22,747 bases of DNA from DATCJU01 sp036562635 (GTDB taxonomy: Bacteria > Actinomycetota > Actinomycetes > Mycobacteriales > Pseudonocardiaceae). Both the position numbers and the translations under genes were made by a program. Within the stretch, counting starts at the first letter, position 1. The number at the start of each line of letters is the position of its first letter. Positions 21,560 to 22,747 of this stretch are shown here, piece by piece. The notes below the pieces were generated by a model. That model ran no database searches and had not been told where the DNA came from. It worked only from the letters and a program-made list of their open reading frames with translations. The stretch is from contig DATCJU010000163.1 of NCBI GenBank assembly GCA_036562635.1, positions 1-22,747 of the forward strand, written 5' to 3'.

Positions 21560-22747
21560 CTAGACGCGGGTGAGCACCATGGCGCTCTGGAACCCGCCGA
21601 ACCCGCTGCCCACGCTGAGCACGGTGTCCATCCGGTGCTCACGCGCGGTGAGCGGCACGTAGTCCAGGTCGCACTCGGGGTCGGGGTTGTGCAGGTTGGC
21701 GGTCGGCGGCACGACCTGGCGGTCCAGGGCGAGCGCACAGGCCGCCACCTCGATCGAGCCGATCGCCCCCAGGGAGTGGCCGACCATCGACTTGATGGAG
21801 CTGACCGGAACCCGGTAGGCGTGCTCGCCGAGACTGCGCTTGAACGCCGCCGTCTCGTGCCGGTCGTTCTGCTTGGTGCCCGACCCGTGGGCGTTGATGT
21901 AGTTCACCGCCGTGGGGTCGAGCTGGGCACGGTCCAGCGCCACCCGGATGGCCTCGGCCATCTCCCGCCCGTCGGGCTTGAGGCCGGTCATGTGGTAGGC
22001 GTTGCTGCGGGAGGCGTAACCGGAGATCTCGGCGTAGATCCGGGCACCGCGTCGCCGGGCCGACTCGGCCTCCTCCAGCACCATCACCGCGGAGCCCTCG
22101 CCGAGCACGAACCCGTCACGGGTGGCGTCGAACGGCCGGGAGGCGTGTTCGGGGTCGTCGTTGCGGGGCGTGGTCGCCTTGATGGCGTCGAAGCACGCGG
22201 AGGTGATGGGGGACAGCGGTGCGTCGGTGGCACCGGCGAGCACGATGTCCGCCGACCCCTCCTCGATGAGCTGGGCACCGTGTCCCACGGCGTCCAGACC
22301 CGACGTGCAGCCGGTGGAGATCAGTGCGACCGGTCCCTCGGCGAGGACGTCCTTGGCGACCTCCACGGCCAGGGTGCTGGGCACCATGTAGCCGTACAGG
22401 TGGGGCACGCCGTAGGTGTGGTCGACCAGCCAGCGCCGCCCGTCGTCGGAGAGGACCTGGTACTCCTCCTCCAGCCCCATGGTGCAGCCCACGGCGCTGC
22501 CAATGCTGACCCCGATCCGCCCCGGGTCCAGCGTGTCCAGCTCCAGGCCGCTGTCGGCGACCGCCTCACGGGCGCTCACCACGGCGAACTGGGCCGCGCG
22601 GTCCATCCGCCGGATCTCCTGGTAGGACAGCCCGGCCGCACGCGGGTCGAAGTCGACCTCGGCCGCGACCCGGGACCGGAACTTGGACGGGTCGAACAGG
22701 GTGATCGTCCGGGTGGCGGTCCGTCCTGCGGCGAGCAGGTCCCAGAA
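21560..22747 (-). CDS. Ketosynthase alpha subunit, type II PKS (N-terminus outside window)
   Basis: The frame is open to the window edge, giving 395 codons plus the TAG stop; about 25-30 N-terminal residues are missing. FWDLLAAGRTATRTITLFDP at the edge matches the usual start region. The active-site cysteine lies in LISTGCTSGLDAV (Cys codon 22307-22309). The catalytic histidines lie in NAHGSGTKQND and KSMVGHSLGAIGS, so it is a condensing enzyme and not a chain length factor. With CLF and ACP it performs iterative decarboxylative condensation of malonyl units. It is the most upstream cluster gene visible; promoters and further tailoring genes lie beyond 22747. Confidence 0.96.
   Translation of the reverse strand, partial: FWDLLAAGRTATRTITLFDPSKFRSRVAAEVDFDPRAAGLSYQEIRRMDRAAQFAVVSAREAVADSGLELDTLDPGRIGVSIGSAVGCTMGLEEEYQVLSDDGRRWLVDHTYGVPHLYGYMVPSTLAVEVAKDVLAEGPVALISTGCTSGLDAVGHGAQLIEEGSADIVLAGATDAPLSPITSACFDAIKATTPRNDDPEHASRPFDATRDGFVLGEGSAVMVLEEAESARRRGARIYAEISGYASRSNAYHMTGLKPDGREMAEAIRVALDRAQLDPTAVNYINAHGSGTKQNDRHETAAFKRSLGEHAYRVPVSSIKSMVGHSLGAIGSIEVAACALALDRQVVPPTANLHNPDPECDLDYVPLTAREHRMDTVLSVGSGFGGFQSAMVLTRV

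Noticed and set aside
19960..21573. A 537-codon plus-strand frame opposite ACP and CLF
   Set aside because: It is a shadow of CLF and ACP, whose active-site motifs and ribosome binding sites are unambiguous.

Overview
The window is high-GC DNA with strongly G/C-biased third codon positions, frequent GTG starts, short 4-base gene overlaps and several apparently leaderless genes. This fits an actinomycete. A lineage near Pseudonocardiales is my guess; the sequence does not fix the genus. Nothing here looks like an insertion sequence, integrase, prophage or CRISPR array.

Left part (1-11250), mostly housekeeping or accessory genes. The 3' end of a class II aldolase/adducin gene converges on an XRE-type regulator with a helical repeat domain. 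That regulator is divergent from two translationally coupled bacterial PH-domain membrane protein genes. Next come oligoribonuclease (orn), tRNA-His, an L,D-transpeptidase lipoprotein on the minus strand, tRNA-Lys and a DedA membrane protein. An accessory pair follows: an unrecognised 274-residue protein with softer codon usage, then an XRE-ImmA/IrrE metallopeptidase regulator. The part ends with a PLP enzyme of the cysteine-desulfurase-like group that lacks the catalytic cysteine.

Middle (11250-13300). A PadR-type regulator carries a TTA leucine codon near its start and a perfect TATCACA/TGTGATA inverted repeat upstream. A DUF72 (YecE-like) gene follows; it is broken by an apparent one-base deletion near 12745.

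Right part (13343-22747), all on the minus strand, is one end of a type II (aromatic) polyketide gene cluster. In transcription order it holds KS-alpha (cut by the window end), KS-beta/chain length factor, ACP, a TcmN-like aromatase/cyclase, a small DUF1772 membrane protein, an SDR ketoreductase, two antibiotic-biosynthesis-monooxygenase (ABM) proteins, and a complete dedicated acetyl-CoA carboxylase (fused AccD-AccA, AccB, AccC). The carboxylase would make malonyl-CoA. KS-alpha/CLF/ACP would build the poly-beta-ketone. The SDR, cyclase and ABM enzymes would reduce, fold and oxidise it. The gene set resembles clusters for polycyclic aromatic, pentangular-like polyketides, but the product cannot be read from this piece. 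GC-rich hairpins sit in the gaps that divide the cluster into blocks. The PadR gene is the nearest candidate regulator, and its TTA codon suggests developmental (bldA-type) gating.
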